Under the pieces are notes generated by a model, which was not told the origin of the DNA, did not search any database, and saw only the letters and a program-made list of their open reading frames with translations. The position numbers and the translations under genes are program-made. From Rhabditophanes sp. KR3021 (Eukaryota > Nematoda > Chromadorea > Rhabditida > Alloionematidae), in assembly GCA_963281155.1 (NCBI GenBank), contig CAUJLY010000003.1, forward strand, positions 4,526,001 through 4,590,000: a stretch of 64,000 bases of DNA, given 5' to 3'. This document shows, one piece after another, positions 51,166 to 64,000 of the stretch. How positions within the stretch are numbered: the stretch's first letter is position 1; every line of letters begins with the position of its first letter.

Positions 51166-53804
51166 TTAAAAATCATCGGAATCGGAATCGAAACTTAGCA
51201 TTTTATCGTCTAAATGGTCAGCCAGTTCCATTTTCTTAGTCAGGCCAGTTAGTTCCTCGAGAATATGATTGTCGTTAACAATTTTACGAATAAAATGCCA
51301 TTTTTGTTCAAGCCCTGTGCAACCTTTGTAAGCTTCTTGAATTTCATCCCCACATGCAATGCATGATTTAGAACGTTGGTGAACATAAATGTTTTGTTGA
51401 AATCCAGACAAGGAACCTCTTAATTGGTGAGGAACAGCACCAAGTAAAGAAGAATTTGCTTGGTGACTTCCAACAACATGTGGTGCCCCTCCTTTCAAAG
51501 GATGTTGCATAATAGAAGCGAATAACTCTCCTGCATTACCAGCAGCATTTAAAGAGTTTCCTGCTCTGGTAACTGTGCATTTCATATCTAATGTTCGATC
51601 TGCAAGTGAATTTCCGGGAGATGTTATATCGTTACAGAAAAAACACCCTAGTTTATTAGCAGGGATCGTATCTCCAGGTTTGCACATTTCATTGTCAACT
51701 TCAGGCGTCAAATTGATGCCATGTCTCAAAATCACATATGAGTCAAATCCAAGCCCAACTGTAATAGCTAATTTATTGTGTACAGCTGCCAATAATGTGG
51801 GTAACCAACGTCCTTCTCTTGAATCTAATAACATAAAAATCACGTCATGGGAGCTGATTAATTCATCAAGCAACTTGAAATCCCTATAACTTTCCTCTGA
51901 ACATTTTTCATCAATGATATGGCCAGGCATGGGGATGTTTAAGGTAAATGCATTTGTCTCCGCATGTGGAATAATTTTTTTTAAGGCTTCCGCGGCAGCT
52001 TTACATTTTTCCTTCTTATCAATAGCATCTTGAACGGTGTAGAATGATTGTCTAGCAGGATTGGAATAACTAACTAATGAATTATCAACAAAAGTTATTT
52101 TTGTAACGCCCCATCCAATTACAGCTCTGGTTACATTGCAGCCTGAATGCCAATTAAAGGGTTAATTAGTATTAATGCACTGAATGTTTTATATATTTTT
52201 AATAACCACGTTAAATGATGTATATTGTCCCCCGAGAATGGTATTCTCCTATTGATAATGTGTCGACACATATTAATCAAAATTTCTGTGGCCTTGCCTC
52301 CAAGATATATGAACTGTTTTTTGGTGGTTTTTAACTTTATGCATTCAACATATACATGTTAGCTACAAGCTATTTTATTATCAGTCATCGTATTTGTTGA
52401 GGAACTAGAGTGTCGAGACATGAAATGAATCTATTCCGAATGATTTGTAAGGCACACAACTTTAGCGATGTGACAACAAATAGTGACTTAGGAAAGCGTT
52501 CTTATGAAATAGTATCCTTATGTTTCCAGAGAAAAAAAGATGAAGTAGCAAAGATGATTTTCCAGGGCATTTTAAACGCTGTTAAAATAAACCCTAAACA
52601 AATTTTCCGTTTAAATCCAAAGATTGAAATTGAAGATGAAACTATTTAATTTGATACCATGTTATTTTTCATTTAATAAATTTTTTCCTTTTCAAAAGGA
52701 ATTGGCTTACCTAAAAATAAAAATATTAGTTAGAGTAGAGAGGATATTCCCAGATACCTAGGGTTCCACTTCCAAGCATCAATATCTTTGTTTCCTCAAA
52801 TACGTTGATATCGAGTTCAGGAACTAATCTCCATTTGATTAAAGATACATTCAATGAATTGGCCTGTTTAGCAATAATCATTGGATTCATCTGGGAACTC
52901 AAATTAATATAATGGACATCGTAATTTCCATCAGCCTTCTTTTCCCATCCAACAGCATTTTTCGCATTTACATCTTTTGATAGTGGATCCCAAGTGACTG
53001 TTGAAATAGTTGATGATATCCCGCCAGTTCGATACGCTACCAACTTGACTTCATTTCCAGTGTTTATTAAATTGGCACAGGCAGTTAACAAATTTCTGAT
53101 GGGCCAGCCGAATAATTTGGTTTTTGTACTACTGCATTTGAAAGCTATCGTGAGGTCAGACAGTGATTCTCCTTTGATATCGTATTCTTTTAGAGTTGTT
53201 AGTGGTAAGGGTGTGCCGACAGAATCGATTACAAATGCCCAGTCTTCAGGAACTTCATTTATATTGAATGGAATTGTGTTTAAAACAGTTGTTTCTTCAC
53301 TTACTTTTAAATTATTCAACAAAATAAATGAAGGAATGCATGATATATGGTAGTATTCATGCTTCTTTAGATCTCCATATGTTAGCAAAATAAAGGAAAT
53401 AAGACTACTTGGATCTTCTAACCATTTCCAGCTTTCAATGGATTCTTTCCACATCTTTGTTGCCATTTCTTCTAAAACGTCCTTTTTCTTAAAATCCCGA
53501 AAATCTTCCAAGTTATTTAAGGGATACATTACTCCTCTGACGACACTTTCATTCTTCGAGTTAGATATGCTTTCACTAAAACTTTCTTCAGAGAATCTTA
53601 ATTCTGGTTCCATTCTTTTTAATCCATCTACAAAATTATTTAACTCGAATTAATAAGATCTTATATTTACTTACTATTGCCAAATTTTGCAGTGATGAAC
53701 ACTGGACCTTGATTCAATTTCCACTCGTTTAGCTTCTTACTACTCCATAAATTCCAGAAAACAGGATCGCATCGTGATTTAAACGGTTGGACTTGGAATG
53801 CCAT
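51166..53804 (-). CDS. ATG7: Autophagy E1-like enzyme ATG7
   Basis: Homodimeric E1 that activates ATG8/LC3 and ATG12 with ATP and passes them to ATG3 and ATG10. Three exons, 53804..53675, 53627..52758 and 52142..51166 (introns 47 and 615 nt), give 658 aa (human 703). The N-terminal domain carries ADLK-like YGDLKKHEYYH and GWPIRNLLTACANL. The adenylation domain has ILMLGSGTLGCNVTRAVIGW across the splice, then ITFVDNSLVSYSNPARQS. The catalytic cysteine is about C522 in KCTVTRAG, zinc cysteines are in CFFC and CIAC, and VPHQLRGSLSGFQQN follows. The tail ends in acidic SFDSDSDDF. Intron 2 contains a + strand ORF. The start lies 302 bp from the divergently transcribed TANGO6. Confidence 0.96.
52218..52649 (+). 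CDS. Possible nested gene in ATG7 intron 2 (unrecognised)
   Basis: On the strand opposite ATG7, two open pieces fit a two-exon gene: 52218..52323 (MYIVPREWYSPIDNVSTHIN...) and 52411..52649 (LFRMICKAHNFSDVTTNSDL, KRSYEIVSLCFQRKKDEVAK), joined in phase over an 87-nt GT-AG intron to 114 aa. The second piece is open for 79 codons with a varied, helical, protein-like composition and ends with a stop 108 bp before the ATG7 exon. I do not recognise it. Unlike the other antisense intron relics it shows no frameshift, so it may be functional; expression evidence would be needed. Confidence 0.4.
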
Positions 53805-54106
53805 ATTTTTCTGCAAATATACAAGTTTATGGCATCGTTAATATTGAAAAACATATGAATAGACGGAATTAAGTAAAATGATGAAAATAAAAACACGTGT
53901 CATTATTTGCCAATCAACATCATAAACTGTAAAATAAACAATTGATTTTGATTATTGCATGTACGACATGTTATCCAAGCAACAACAATTATTTTCACGA
54001 GTTGTTGCAACGCATACTCTACCAAAAGTTGCTAAAAGAGTACCATTGGTTCAACTTATTTAAAATTTAGTATTGCTCTCTATTTTATCGTCCTATATAG
54101 TGGAAG
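53805..54106. promoter_or_regulatory. Divergent promoter region of ATG7 and TANGO6
   Basis: 302 bp separate the two start codons on opposite strands. No specific element was recognised. Confidence 0.4.
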
Positions 54107-57100
54107 ATGAAGGAAACTATCGAATTATTATCAGCGGTTACTACATATAAGCGTAAGCTCAGTTAATATAATTATTATTTACCGTCTTTTAGCTATTCAT
54201 AATTTTGAGGATGGTATAGTCAAGTTTGATCCTGTTGGAGATCTCAAGACCAAAGCTATTGAGATATTAGAAAGCAGAGGGAAGACGGATGAATTCAATG
54301 CATTTACCGAACATTTTAAGGATGAAATGGAAGAATGTAAAGATCCAAGGCTCATATTCGGCTTGATATTATGCTATCTTTACAATAAAGTATGTTGTAA
54401 ATATTTAAACATGTTACCAATTTTATTTTTCAGATTGTCAGGGAATACGAGGAAGCCGAAGATAAAGACATGTTTTTGTCTATGCAAGAAGAACAAGTAT
54501 TTTTGAAATCATTTGATTTTTTTGTCCCCGTCAATATTTCTTCTTGTCTTAAACCAAGAGTTGGTGTTCCTCTTGCAAAAAGAATGAGGAAAACGCCATT
54601 GAAAGAATGGAAAGCATTTGATAAAGAAAATATATGCATCAAATTGTTATCAGCTTCACTGGATGTATTTTACAAATTACTTCTTCTCGACAACAAGTTT
54701 AAGAGTAGTTTATTGAAAAATTATACAATTGACTTTTTTGTGGGTAATTTGCAATTGATGAACTATAGATGCAGTGATCATAGAACAAAATATGAAGAAT
54801 ATATGAGTAAAGTTATGCCAAGATCTCACTTGTTCAAAGCCCTATTTCAATTAATTCACATTCAAGAAAATCCCCCATGGCTAGCGAGATTGTATGGAAG
54901 TACGTTGTCATACTGTTTACGTGCGCAAAATGGCATTTTTACCTTCTTCACAGCAATTGCTTCTATGACTAGCCCCTCTTTCTTTGACAATCCAGTTGCA
55001 ATGGATCAATTGGCCCACATTTTAAGTGTTGCGCCAAGAAATGTTGACATAAATGCTTATTATTCCAATGTACTTGCTCAAATTGGAGCTCTCGTTCTTC
55101 ATTCTCAATTATGGGGATGTAGATTAGCTCTATTTTATGGGTATCTTATTGATAAGGTATATGAAAAGGCTCCACATGTCGTGGTTATCTGTTTTTTGAA
55201 AAACGTAGTTAAACCATGGACTGACTTAATTAAGAAAGGTATTTTGATGGATAAAGATGCTAAACGAGGTTACTGGAGTGTCAATATGGATAGATCAATC
55301 GTCTTAATGACAGTTTACTTAAAATCTGGGAAAGGAGCAGTTTGCGAAGAATTAAGTAAAATGGTCAGAAATTCCGGACTCATTTATATGTGGTTGTATT
55401 TCATAAAAGATATGAAAGCAGACGTTCCAGTATCAGCTGCAATAATTGCTTTAATGTCCAATTTGTTTAGTCCATCTGCTGACAAAGAATATGGAATCAG
55501 TGAAATTGAAGAAATTCTATTTGATAATGAGTCCAAGAAATATGCAAAAGTAAGAGAACTTGTTAGATTCTTTTCCTTTAAAGTTGTTGAAAAGTCAGCA
55601 GTTGAAGTGAAACAACCTGACGATGAATTGTTTCACTTTTCGAATGTGCGGTTATATATTCTTGAGGATATTGAAGAACTTGACGAAGAAGATGAATTTA
55701 AAGAGGATGTAACTGTTCTGGAGCCTTTATTGAATAATCCAAAGCTTTTATTGGAGTTAATGGGCCGTTTGTTAACATGTGTTTGTACAAATTCTAAAGA
55801 TGACAATCTGACTGAAATGGAAATAATGAAGAAAAATAGATTCGTTCAAATCGAAAAACCTGATATGAATTTCAAGCACATTTACTTCCTACAGCATGCA
55901 ATCCATTTCTTTTATGTGCAGTACTGTAATGACGATGATAAAAATGGAGTACTCGAGGACAATATTGTAGGTATCTTAAATATCTCAACCTTGGTTCTTG
56001 GTCGATTTAACAAATGCCGTATTATTGAAGATTTTACATTGAGAAGTCTCGAGTTTGCCATTGCTCTCTCCGCCAGTCTTATATTTATTGGCCGTGATCA
56101 AACAGAATTTAGAGATGCTGTAGATAATTTAGCCAATACACTACGTAAATTTGTCACCATTGTCACAAGCAAATTTAAAGACAATCAAACTTTGATGGAT
56201 CTATCCAAAAGAGCAGAGGAGCTTTCTGATTTCTATGTTACCGAATTTAAGGCTAAAATTGTTCAAGGTGATTTGGAAGATTCCGTAGATCATTCAGAAA
56301 CGAAGCGCACTCACACTAAAAGAACACTGTATGACGAGTGCATGGAAGATTTAGAAGACGATTTTGCTGCATTCAAAGGACATGCATTCATCGTTATTGC
56401 TAGAGAAGTTCGAAATAAGAATCTCCACTTTTTAACAGCCGACAAATTACAACATATCTTTGAAAAGACGACCGAATTAATTAATGACTTTGACAGTTAT
56501 GTATTTTTATCCGGAATAAGTGTGCTAGCTGAAATAAGTTACCTTCAATGTGATCCATACCTTTTACAACTTATTCACATGTTTGCCAACTGGGAAGACA
56601 AAGAAAACATATCTCTCAGAGGAAAGTTAGGGGAAGCGATTGCAAAAGTATGTATGCAATTGGGTGATATCGCACCTGCTTATTTTGATACACTAGCAGC
56701 TCAATTTCTAAAAATTATTCGTGAAAAAGATGAGATTCTCATAGCAAGTGCTTTGAATGGAATGGCTGATTTGATCACTTCATGTAAAGGAAATAAATAT
56801 GGCGAAATTATTAATGAGCTTTTGCTTGCTATCAATCATTTTGTAAGATCAAACGATTCCTCCCCATTAGTCAGAAGATCTGCTTTGCATTTGCTAAGGT
56901 GTATTCTACATTCAACTGATACACAAATCCTCCTAGGAACTGTAATTCCAATGGATGTCTTGAAGCAAATAGTTCGTGAATTAAGAAGACTGCATACCTT
57001 TGATCTAGATGATGTTGTCAAACTTCATGCCGAATTATGTATGACCGATATCAAAGAAGCTATGGATAAAAGCGCAAGAGAAGTATCTGATTCAATGACT

Positions 57101-57118
57101 CACGTTTTAAAGTTTTAA
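54107..57118 (+). CDS. TANGO6: TANGO6/RTP1-family HEAT-repeat protein
   Basis: Three exons, 54107..54152, 54193..54389 and 54434..57118 (introns 40 and 44 nt), give 975 aa. The protein is helical throughout, consistent with HEAT repeats. The C-terminal third has the family-type order: LEDDFAAFKGHAFIVIAREV, then NDFDSYVFLSGISVLAEISY, then RGKLGEAIAKVCMQLGDIAP and SPLVRRSALHLLRCIL, paralleling the RTP1-type domains of TANGO6 (transport and Golgi organisation 6; yeast Rtp1 helps import RNA polymerase II). I rely on these C-terminal repeats; the N-terminal 600 residues show little I can match. Otherwise it would be a generic ARM/HEAT protein. Confidence 0.75.
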
Positions 57119-58859
57119 TTTTTTATAATATTTTAAAATGTATAATAAGTATTTAAGCGCATAAATGTGATTCTAAATTATATTTCTTTTTATGATGTTT
57201 TAACATTGCTTTTTGAGATATTCTGTTTAGTAGAAAGAATATCAATTTCGAAAAGTACATTATATCACTTCCTCGTAAAGTGTCAATCAAATAGTTTGAA
57301 ACGTATAAAACCGCAATGATCACTTTCTTTCAAGTATGCCAAAAAATAGACATTTTTTGAACAAAAAATTAGTATGATATTTGCAAACACTCTAGCTTTT
57401 CCTTTATCAATTACCTAGATCACTGGCATAGCTTTAGGCATTCTTATAAAAAATAGTTAGACACATTCCCTTAGATCACTTTTTTCAAATAGAAGGAATA
57501 TGTTAACAAATGTACGTTATGATATAGTACAATGGACAATTGTTAATTTTATAGCCCTCCTTTGATGTTATATCCTTCTAAATCAAATTCATACTAAGAT
57601 GTATAGCCTAATGGTCAAATCGAGTGCTTCATATTAAATACATTAAAATCTTAAAAAGCAGATATTCCACTATTTTGTTGTACATCTTATAAATAGATTT
57701 CGAAGAAAAGAACATGTTGTAATTTGCTTTTTACATATTTTTCATTCACTACATATTAAAAAGAATTTAATTCAGCATTTTTTGCCCATCTTCTTTCTTG
57801 CTTTGTAACAACTGCAAAAAAAGTATCCATTTCAAGTTTATCCTTTTTTTAACAGCTGTTCAATTTTACTTCGCTGATGTGTGTAGTATGTTTCGGTTTT
57901 AAATATCATTCATATAGTTAGTAGAAGTAATAAAATTGTACATTTTATCATATAATATCAGTATTATTTTAACACTTACCATGATTTACCTATCACCTTT
58001 ATTTACTACTAAAAACATTATTCTAGAATTACTATTTGGCTTAAGTTAGGGATTTCTTCAAATTACCACTTGATAAGTCAGTTTTAACGTTCACAGAAGA
58101 CAAAGTAAACATACAGTTATCTTATAAGTGATAGCTTTATTTTAGGAAAAGATTTTTGAAGATCAGTAAAATATGTTAAAGTGTTGAAGTGTATTCAACT
58201 TGTTTTTATAGTATTTTCAAAAAGACAATAACGCGCTACCGTTAATCACTTTACTTCCCAAATATTCCATAAAATTTCCTTTTCATTAGAATTTAATAGT
58301 ATTCTCAATATAATGTGCATAATACTAGTAACATTCTTAATATTTTATTGGGCTTTTATACTTTTTAGTGGCTTTAAAATGCCTTCATATATCACTTGTC
58401 AGTAGACGGCCATCTCACGGAGTAATTCCTTATTGTTTTGGCCGTGTAATATTTTGTTGACTACTAATAACAATCAAGACAGAGGGAAGTCTCGTTTTGA
58501 TGTGTGTTTTCAATTACCTTAACACAACAATTAAAAAAAATTTCGCAGTCAGCAATAATTTAAAAATTTTAAGACAATTTTACAATTAGCAATACTTTGA
58601 AAACAATTTAAGACCATTTAAACCGATTGTCATTTAAATTATTAGTGAAAAAATACTAACAGTTTAAAAGATTTACAGGTCAAAGTAACTTCATTCGTGT
58701 ATATTGCTGCGGATTGTTCCTACTCGACAAATATTAAAAGTTATTTTTAGGTACATAATTTTTATAGTATTTCCTAATATAAAAAGTTCATATTCAAACA
58801 AAAGAACGTTGAGCTTGTTGGAAAATAATATTTGAGCACTTCAAATTAGACAGGTTCAT
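57119..58859. other. Intergenic, 1.7 kb, no gene recognised
   Basis: AT-rich, no open frame of note on either strand and no clear repeat. It includes the TANGO6 3' UTR and the promoter of the following gene. Confidence 0.5.
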
Positions 58860-60096
58860 ATGATGAAAAGTCAATTTGAATGTATTACTTCACAGCCGTC
58901 ATCTATTGATACAGACATAATGACTATGACTGAAAACGGTGTTGATTCGTCAGTTAATCTCGTTTCGCCTTCTGATGAAGATTCATCAATGAACAGCTTG
59001 TTTCCTTCCGGAAATAGAGCTAAGCATTTACAATTTGTACGTGCTAATACAATAGCAGTCATTAATGATGAAGTAGATGGAGAGTGCGCGGGTTGCGTTG
59101 AACAAACTTTAGTGAGACAAGATAAACTGGGTGCAGATTTTGGTAAGCTCGTGATATCAGACATCCCTTTCATCACAAACGCAAGCAAACAAAAGGAAGA
59201 GGTTGGAGAAGTTGAAGAAGATGAAGACTATATATCCTCAGACGATAATAGTAATTCTTCGGCAGTTACTACCTCTACATCTGAATCGATTCCATTTTCT
59301 ATTGACGAAATAACTGCAAAGCAGGAGATCACTGATCAGAACAATAATTGCATTCAAGAAAAGCTGAGAACAAAAACTTTAATTAAAAAGTCTTCTTCTA
59401 TTAAAAGCGACGACAGTGGTATATTTCTGCGAGTATCTGGAATTCAACAAGCCTATAGAAAGATAGAAGATCCATTGGCTAAACTTAAGGATGATAGAAA
59501 ACAGAGATTTATGAACCCGTAAGTAGTTTTGCAATAATCCATTAAAAGATCATGTATTTGTAGTAAAGAAGAACCTATGCGCTTTAAGTCCTTCTCTTGG
59601 GACTGGCCGTTTTGTCATGGTATATAAAAATAAATAAAACAGTTCTAATATTTGAATCATTCATTTAGACGGCGTTGCTAAAGGAACATATACGGCTGAA
59701 GCATTTACTGTTTGTCTTCCATTTAACAATGGAGGAACAGGGGAAAGTAGAAACACAACGAGAAAGTTTGAAAAAATAAGTGAATCAAATTTTTCATGGC
59801 AAGTAGGATTGTCAAATACCTCACAATCAGGAAATTGTTTTTGGAGGATGGAATTAGAAGTTATTCGCTCACTTAATATGCTGGTACTAATTGTATCTAG
59901 AGACATTTCACGCATCGATGATCGCTCAAAAAGACTTAGAAGAGTGAGGAAAGTTTACCGGTTGCCAGATTATTACGATGTAAATTCGATATCCACTAAA
60001 TCCTATGACTTTGGAATCGTTTTAACAGCAAACAAGCTCATTAAGAAGGAACCAAAGAACAATTTGAAACTTCAAAGAGCTGATACAGTTGCTTAA
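58860..60096 (+). CDS. Alpha-crystallin/HSP20-like protein with long N-terminal region
   Basis: Three exons, 58860..59518, 59564..59619 and 59669..60096 (introns 45 and 49 nt), in phase, 380 aa. Residues 1-220 are Ser/Asp/Glu-rich and disordered (EEVGEVEEDEDYISSDDNSN). The central exon encodes FKSFSWDWPFCHD. In the C-terminal part, RRVRKVYRLPDYYDVNSIST followed by DFGIVLTANK resembles the end of an alpha-crystallin domain (RKYRLPEGVDPDSVTS...GVLTIEAPK). The rest of that domain is divergent and a C-terminal IxI motif is not evident. It is therefore an HSP20-like protein with moderate confidence; function as a chaperone is inference. Two tandem Mets start the frame. Confidence 0.6.
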
Positions 60097-63000
60097 ATAT
60101 TTTTATCTTACGATGCTTCGGGTGTTTTATAAAACTCATTTTTCTGAATGTTATGATTGACTATCCAGCATTTACATACAATATCAAATCCCATTATTAT
60201 CAAACAATGTTGCAACATAAGATGACACTATTTTATTATGTAACTTAAGATGCCACTTTTTTAATCCTCAAATCTATTTTTGAATTAAAGTATAATTTGT
60301 TAATGCTGTTCAATTTAAGCTCATTTCATATTCGATAATATCTCATCATCACGCTCTCAATATACCTTTATCGACTCTTGTATACACTTTTTGTAAACTA
60401 TACATTCAATTTATCAAGAAACGAAAATGAAATCTGTCAAAAGTGGGGAGCAAATCCAAACATTGGGCAATCTAAAAATGAACATTGATGTAATATTTAT
60501 ATTGTATATGTGACATAATATTTTTTAAATAGGAAATAGAATAATCATTTTAACTTGCATATTGTAAATTGATTAATGATGAGTATAATATTGTTTTTTA
60601 ATTAATCAAAGGGTCGTTCTTAGTAAACTTTAATATTACACATCAATATAAATCTTTCTTTACCTTCATTACTTCCTTAATTGTTTTTGACTGAACTTTA
60701 TTATAAAGCGACACTATTACTAAAGAGAAAATGATTAATTTGACGTCATCAGTAAAATGTGTCAAAAGTTCTTTCAAATTGCAATTATAATATTGATGAC
60801 CAGACTGAAATACAATAGTTATTTGTACTTTTTATTTTGAATGAATTGATCATTCCATTGCATAACACTGTCTATTTTAAGTACGTCTTTAGCTAAATGT
60901 AAAAGTTGTGTTATCATTGAAGTATACCAGCAGTTAAAAAGAAAGTGAAAATTAATCGTTTTAAACAAAAAAATTTATGTGAGACAAAAAATGTTAATTT
61001 TAGTTAAATAGTTTTAAAGGTTCTTTTTCAAATGTAGAGATTAAGCATTTCTCACCATTATTGTAGATAAGTTATTTATTTTATATACAAATGTTTATAC
61101 ATCTATTGCGGTATTTTGAAGTTTTTATAATTTTATTTATTAACGAAAGTTCCTCTTGATTTTCAAAATGTTTTCTCATTTTATAGTGCATTAAGACAAT
61201 AGTTATGCGATGATCACGAAAATGATCAAAACTTGATGACTATAACAATCTTTACAAAATTGCCATTATATTAATTCATAATTTGATAGACATTCGAATA
61301 ACGCACATATTAATACACACTACTATTGTGCAATTTACTTAAATTTGCACTTTTCAATGTACTCTCCCTAAATAGAAATGCTTGTCGTTCAACACCAAAT
61401 CAACCATGTTTACATTGAAAATAACTATTCTAAATTGACTTATTGTGTTTACGCCAAAAATGACTGTTATAAAGATCCTTTTATGATAAACATATATTTA
61501 TCGCAATAAAGTTGTCATGATCTTGTATTAACGTTTAATTATGTTTGCATGTAGTTATAGTTAGTCAAATAAAAAACGGTATTGATATCAACTGTCTTCA
61601 CTGATTATAAATTAATCGTATATACTTATTTAGTATTATTCTGCCAATGCATACGCTTATATTCATTAGTATTATTCTGCCAATGCATACACTTATATTC
61701 ATATTTGTTGTCTCTTTCGCCAGACGCACATTTCTTTTAATCGTACATCATATTTAACAAAACATCTTCATACCATCTTCTTAGAAAGATCACATTCCGA
61801 AAGAAAAAGTTATCTTCGTACATACATATATCTACATTTTAAGGATATAATCGTAAAAGGCAGGATATATCAAAAGGAATTTGAGTTGTTAATTTGTAGA
61901 GAAGATAATTTACACAATCCTGTTGAATCTTTTCTTTAACCATTTTGTAATAAGATGTCCAGTTGATTGATCATCATCATATTTATTTATTTTTACTATT
62001 TAACTTCAGTATTAATTTTTGCTTAAAAACAAATATTATATTAACTTTTTACACATGACTGTAGTAGTTTAATAATTTGTAATAAATTTCCGGTCCCAAA
62101 CTTCAAAATTAAACACACCAAACAGAAAATTCATTACCTTCTGTATTATATAAAAATAATACTTTTTTCACAAAATTCCTTCTCCCTATTCTTTTTGTTT
62201 TTCCTTGTAATCTGTGGAGGTGCGAATAACTAGCTTTTCCAGTCATGTTTATATGAAATTCAGATTATTTCTGAACAGACATTTACCAAATATTTTGATT
62301 GTATTTTTCCAAATAATTCAAGGCGGAAGGATTGAGTTTGACACTTTTAATTAACTTTACTGAAATTCATTCTCTCCAAAAGTACAGAATTCTAATACAA
62401 TTTTGAGTGACTTTTTAAACAGCTTATTTTATGCTAACTATTTTGACAATAAGCATTCAACATGAATCATCTTCCTTTGAGGTGACATTTCAAAATGACT
62501 CGTCTTCGAGTTTTACCAATTTTGAACTTTAACTTTCATTTAAAATATTTAATTATATTTAACATTACCAGATTTATTCTTCATTTGACAATATAATTTT
62601 TGATACTTCAAGTTTGGAAGTAATTTAGTATACTCATTTGAAAATCTTATATTTTCATGTAAATACAAACTTATATTAACATTTTATTGTATGTTAATTT
62701 AAAATTCTCCCATGAGATCCATTTCAAATAATTAATAACAATAGCGACATTTATCATTCAGCATATCTTTGTCTATTTATTTACGTTTAAATTACACATC
62801 AACCCTTGGTATTTACATTACAGGTTTAATCATTAATTTCATCTTACAGTCAAAGCAAAAAGCCTAATAAATTATTTGTACTAGGCCTTGTTAAAGTTAA
62901 CAATAGGCAAAAGCTTAGATAAAACTGATGTTAAAAAATGTTGTTGTCATCAAAGTTAACGACACCACACTTCGATGGTCTGTTAAAGTTTTAAGGTTAA

Positions 63001-64000
63001 ATTTAGTAAGCTTCAATAATCTCCAAAAGAAGTCGGTACTTTCCTAAAATATTATATACACTATCTAAATACTGTTTTCTTTCTACATTATTTTGATCTA
63101 TGATGGTGAGTATTCGCTTTATCAGCTTTAACCTATTCAAATACACAACCAATTCCGACAATTCAGACCAATTTGTTTACGCCTTTTTAGCCTTCAGTCC
63201 AATCACTATTATTTTTGTTCCTTTGTTTTATTTAACTTTCAAAATCAACAAACACTTACCAATTTGTTTCCTATACTTCACATATATAATTTGACTATGC
63301 ATGATTAAAAATGGATCTGTATGAACATACCCAAGGTTATCCTTTCCTTTTTTAAAGCTAATTGTATTTACATTTGTATACACTCAATTCTATCTACTAT
63401 CTCTAATACCGCATTCTTTTGAAATCCAACAAAATACATCTCTTACTTTAATAATTTATATACTTACTTTTTCGGCATTTTATTGTTCTAGATGTGTGTA
63501 GGTATGTGCGATGAGTTAAGTTGGTCCATACTATTATACAAAACAATTCATTTATGCCACCAAATTGGAAGGTCAAGCTCACGACCTTATCTATGCCCTG
63601 ACCATATAGTTCATCTGTCTTTCCTTCGAATAATTGCGCAAATTTTTTGACATCGCCACACACACAACACCCAATACTATCAATACTTAAGGAAGGAGAT
63701 CTTTAGCGGTAATTTATTTGGTCGGTCATTTGCCGTTATACTTTTGTAGTATTTTTTAATTCTATTTACATGATTTTTTGAATACTAGGTATTTATGACT
63801 TTAACAGCCTCTACTTATTTTTATTTGAAATTAACAAAACACCCCACCTACTTTAGTATATTTAATTAGCAAAATATTCACTTAATTCATACTAATTTTT
63901 ATCATAAATTCCATTCTTTCTGTCACGCAAATATTGATGAGTATACATTGAAATACCTTTGTATGACTAATGTAACAACATTTTATTATTTAAATCTCTC
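60097..64000. other. Intergenic, 3.9 kb, no gene recognised
   Basis: AT-rich and, from about 61700 on, poor in G on the + strand. No ORF with family likeness; the few open frames (63100..63294 +, 63448..63663 -) look like chance. It contains a 36-bp tandem duplication at 61631-61702. Confidence 0.5.
61631..61702 (+). repeat. 36-bp tandem duplication, two copies
   Basis: TAGTATTATTCTGCCAATGC opens both copies (61631 and 61667). The 36-bp units differ at a single base (CATACG versus CATACA), so the duplication is recent. Confidence 0.9.

Noticed and set aside
63448..63663. 71-codon minus-strand ORF near the right edge
   Set aside because: The start MCGDVKKFAQLF looks coding-like, but there is no splice context or homologue and the frame ends in low-complexity sequence; not enough support.

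Overview
The window is AT-rich nuclear DNA of a small-genome animal. Every recognisable gene is eukaryotic and several are metazoan in type (ARHGAP20-like PH-RA-RhoGAP, MNAT1 at the human length of 309 aa, DYNLL, HSF, a TANGO6-type HEAT protein). Introns are mostly 37-50 nt with GT..TTTTAG-type borders, and genes lie close together. I cannot fix the species: a compact invertebrate such as an orthonectid or similar reduced spiralian would fit, but that is inference. No rRNA, tRNA or CRISPR array, and no intact transposon, was recognised.

Layout. 0-7.3 kb is a mitochondrial/housekeeping block: a truncated unknown (-), ISCA2 (-), bL27m (-) head-to-head with uL29m (+), an NCBP2AS2-like microprotein (+), then UPB1, LYRM4/ISD11 and MNAT1 in a row (+). 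7.4-15 kb holds AGPS (-), WDR82 (+) with a 17-nt microexon, and PAN3 (-). 17.6-22.1 kb is one long low-complexity, Gln/Asn/Pro-rich protein (-). 23.3-26.4 kb holds the p23 co-chaperone (-), dynein light chain (-) and ALG13 (+). 26.6-32.0 kb is MCCC1 (-) in five exons, whose last exon lies 1.55 kb beyond the previous one. 32.3-36.9 kb holds DNAJC24/DPH4 (-), a degenerate Rho-like GTPase (-) and SF3A1 (+). 37.3-40.3 kb holds an unrecognised ORF (+) and a heat-shock factor (-). 43.3-51.0 kb is an ARHGAP20-like gene (+), 51.2-53.8 kb ATG7 (-), 54.1-57.1 kb TANGO6 (+), and 58.9-60.1 kb an alpha-crystallin-like protein (+). The last 3.9 kb shows no gene.

Functional links. ISCA2 and LYRM4 are late and early Fe-S cluster assembly factors. 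bL27m and uL29m are both mitochondrial large-subunit proteins sharing a 146-bp divergent promoter. WDR82, MNAT1, SF3A1 and PAN3 act in Pol II transcription, splicing and mRNA decay. p23 and HSF belong to the heat-shock axis. MCCC1, UPB1 and AGPS are metabolic.

Main unexpected signal. The long introns (about 0.6-1.6 kb) are not empty: in six of them (AGPS, the low-complexity gene, two in MCCC1, one in ARHGAP20, one in ATG7) I find coding-like sequence on the strand opposite the host gene. Most copies are broken by frameshifts; the ATG7 copy could be an intact two-exon gene. A similar broken coding block sits beside AGPS at 10.7-11.2 kb. Other points: two GC-AG introns, an AGPS protein ending in the PTS1 tripeptide SKL, and a Rho-like GTPase without the DxxG switch or a CAAX box.
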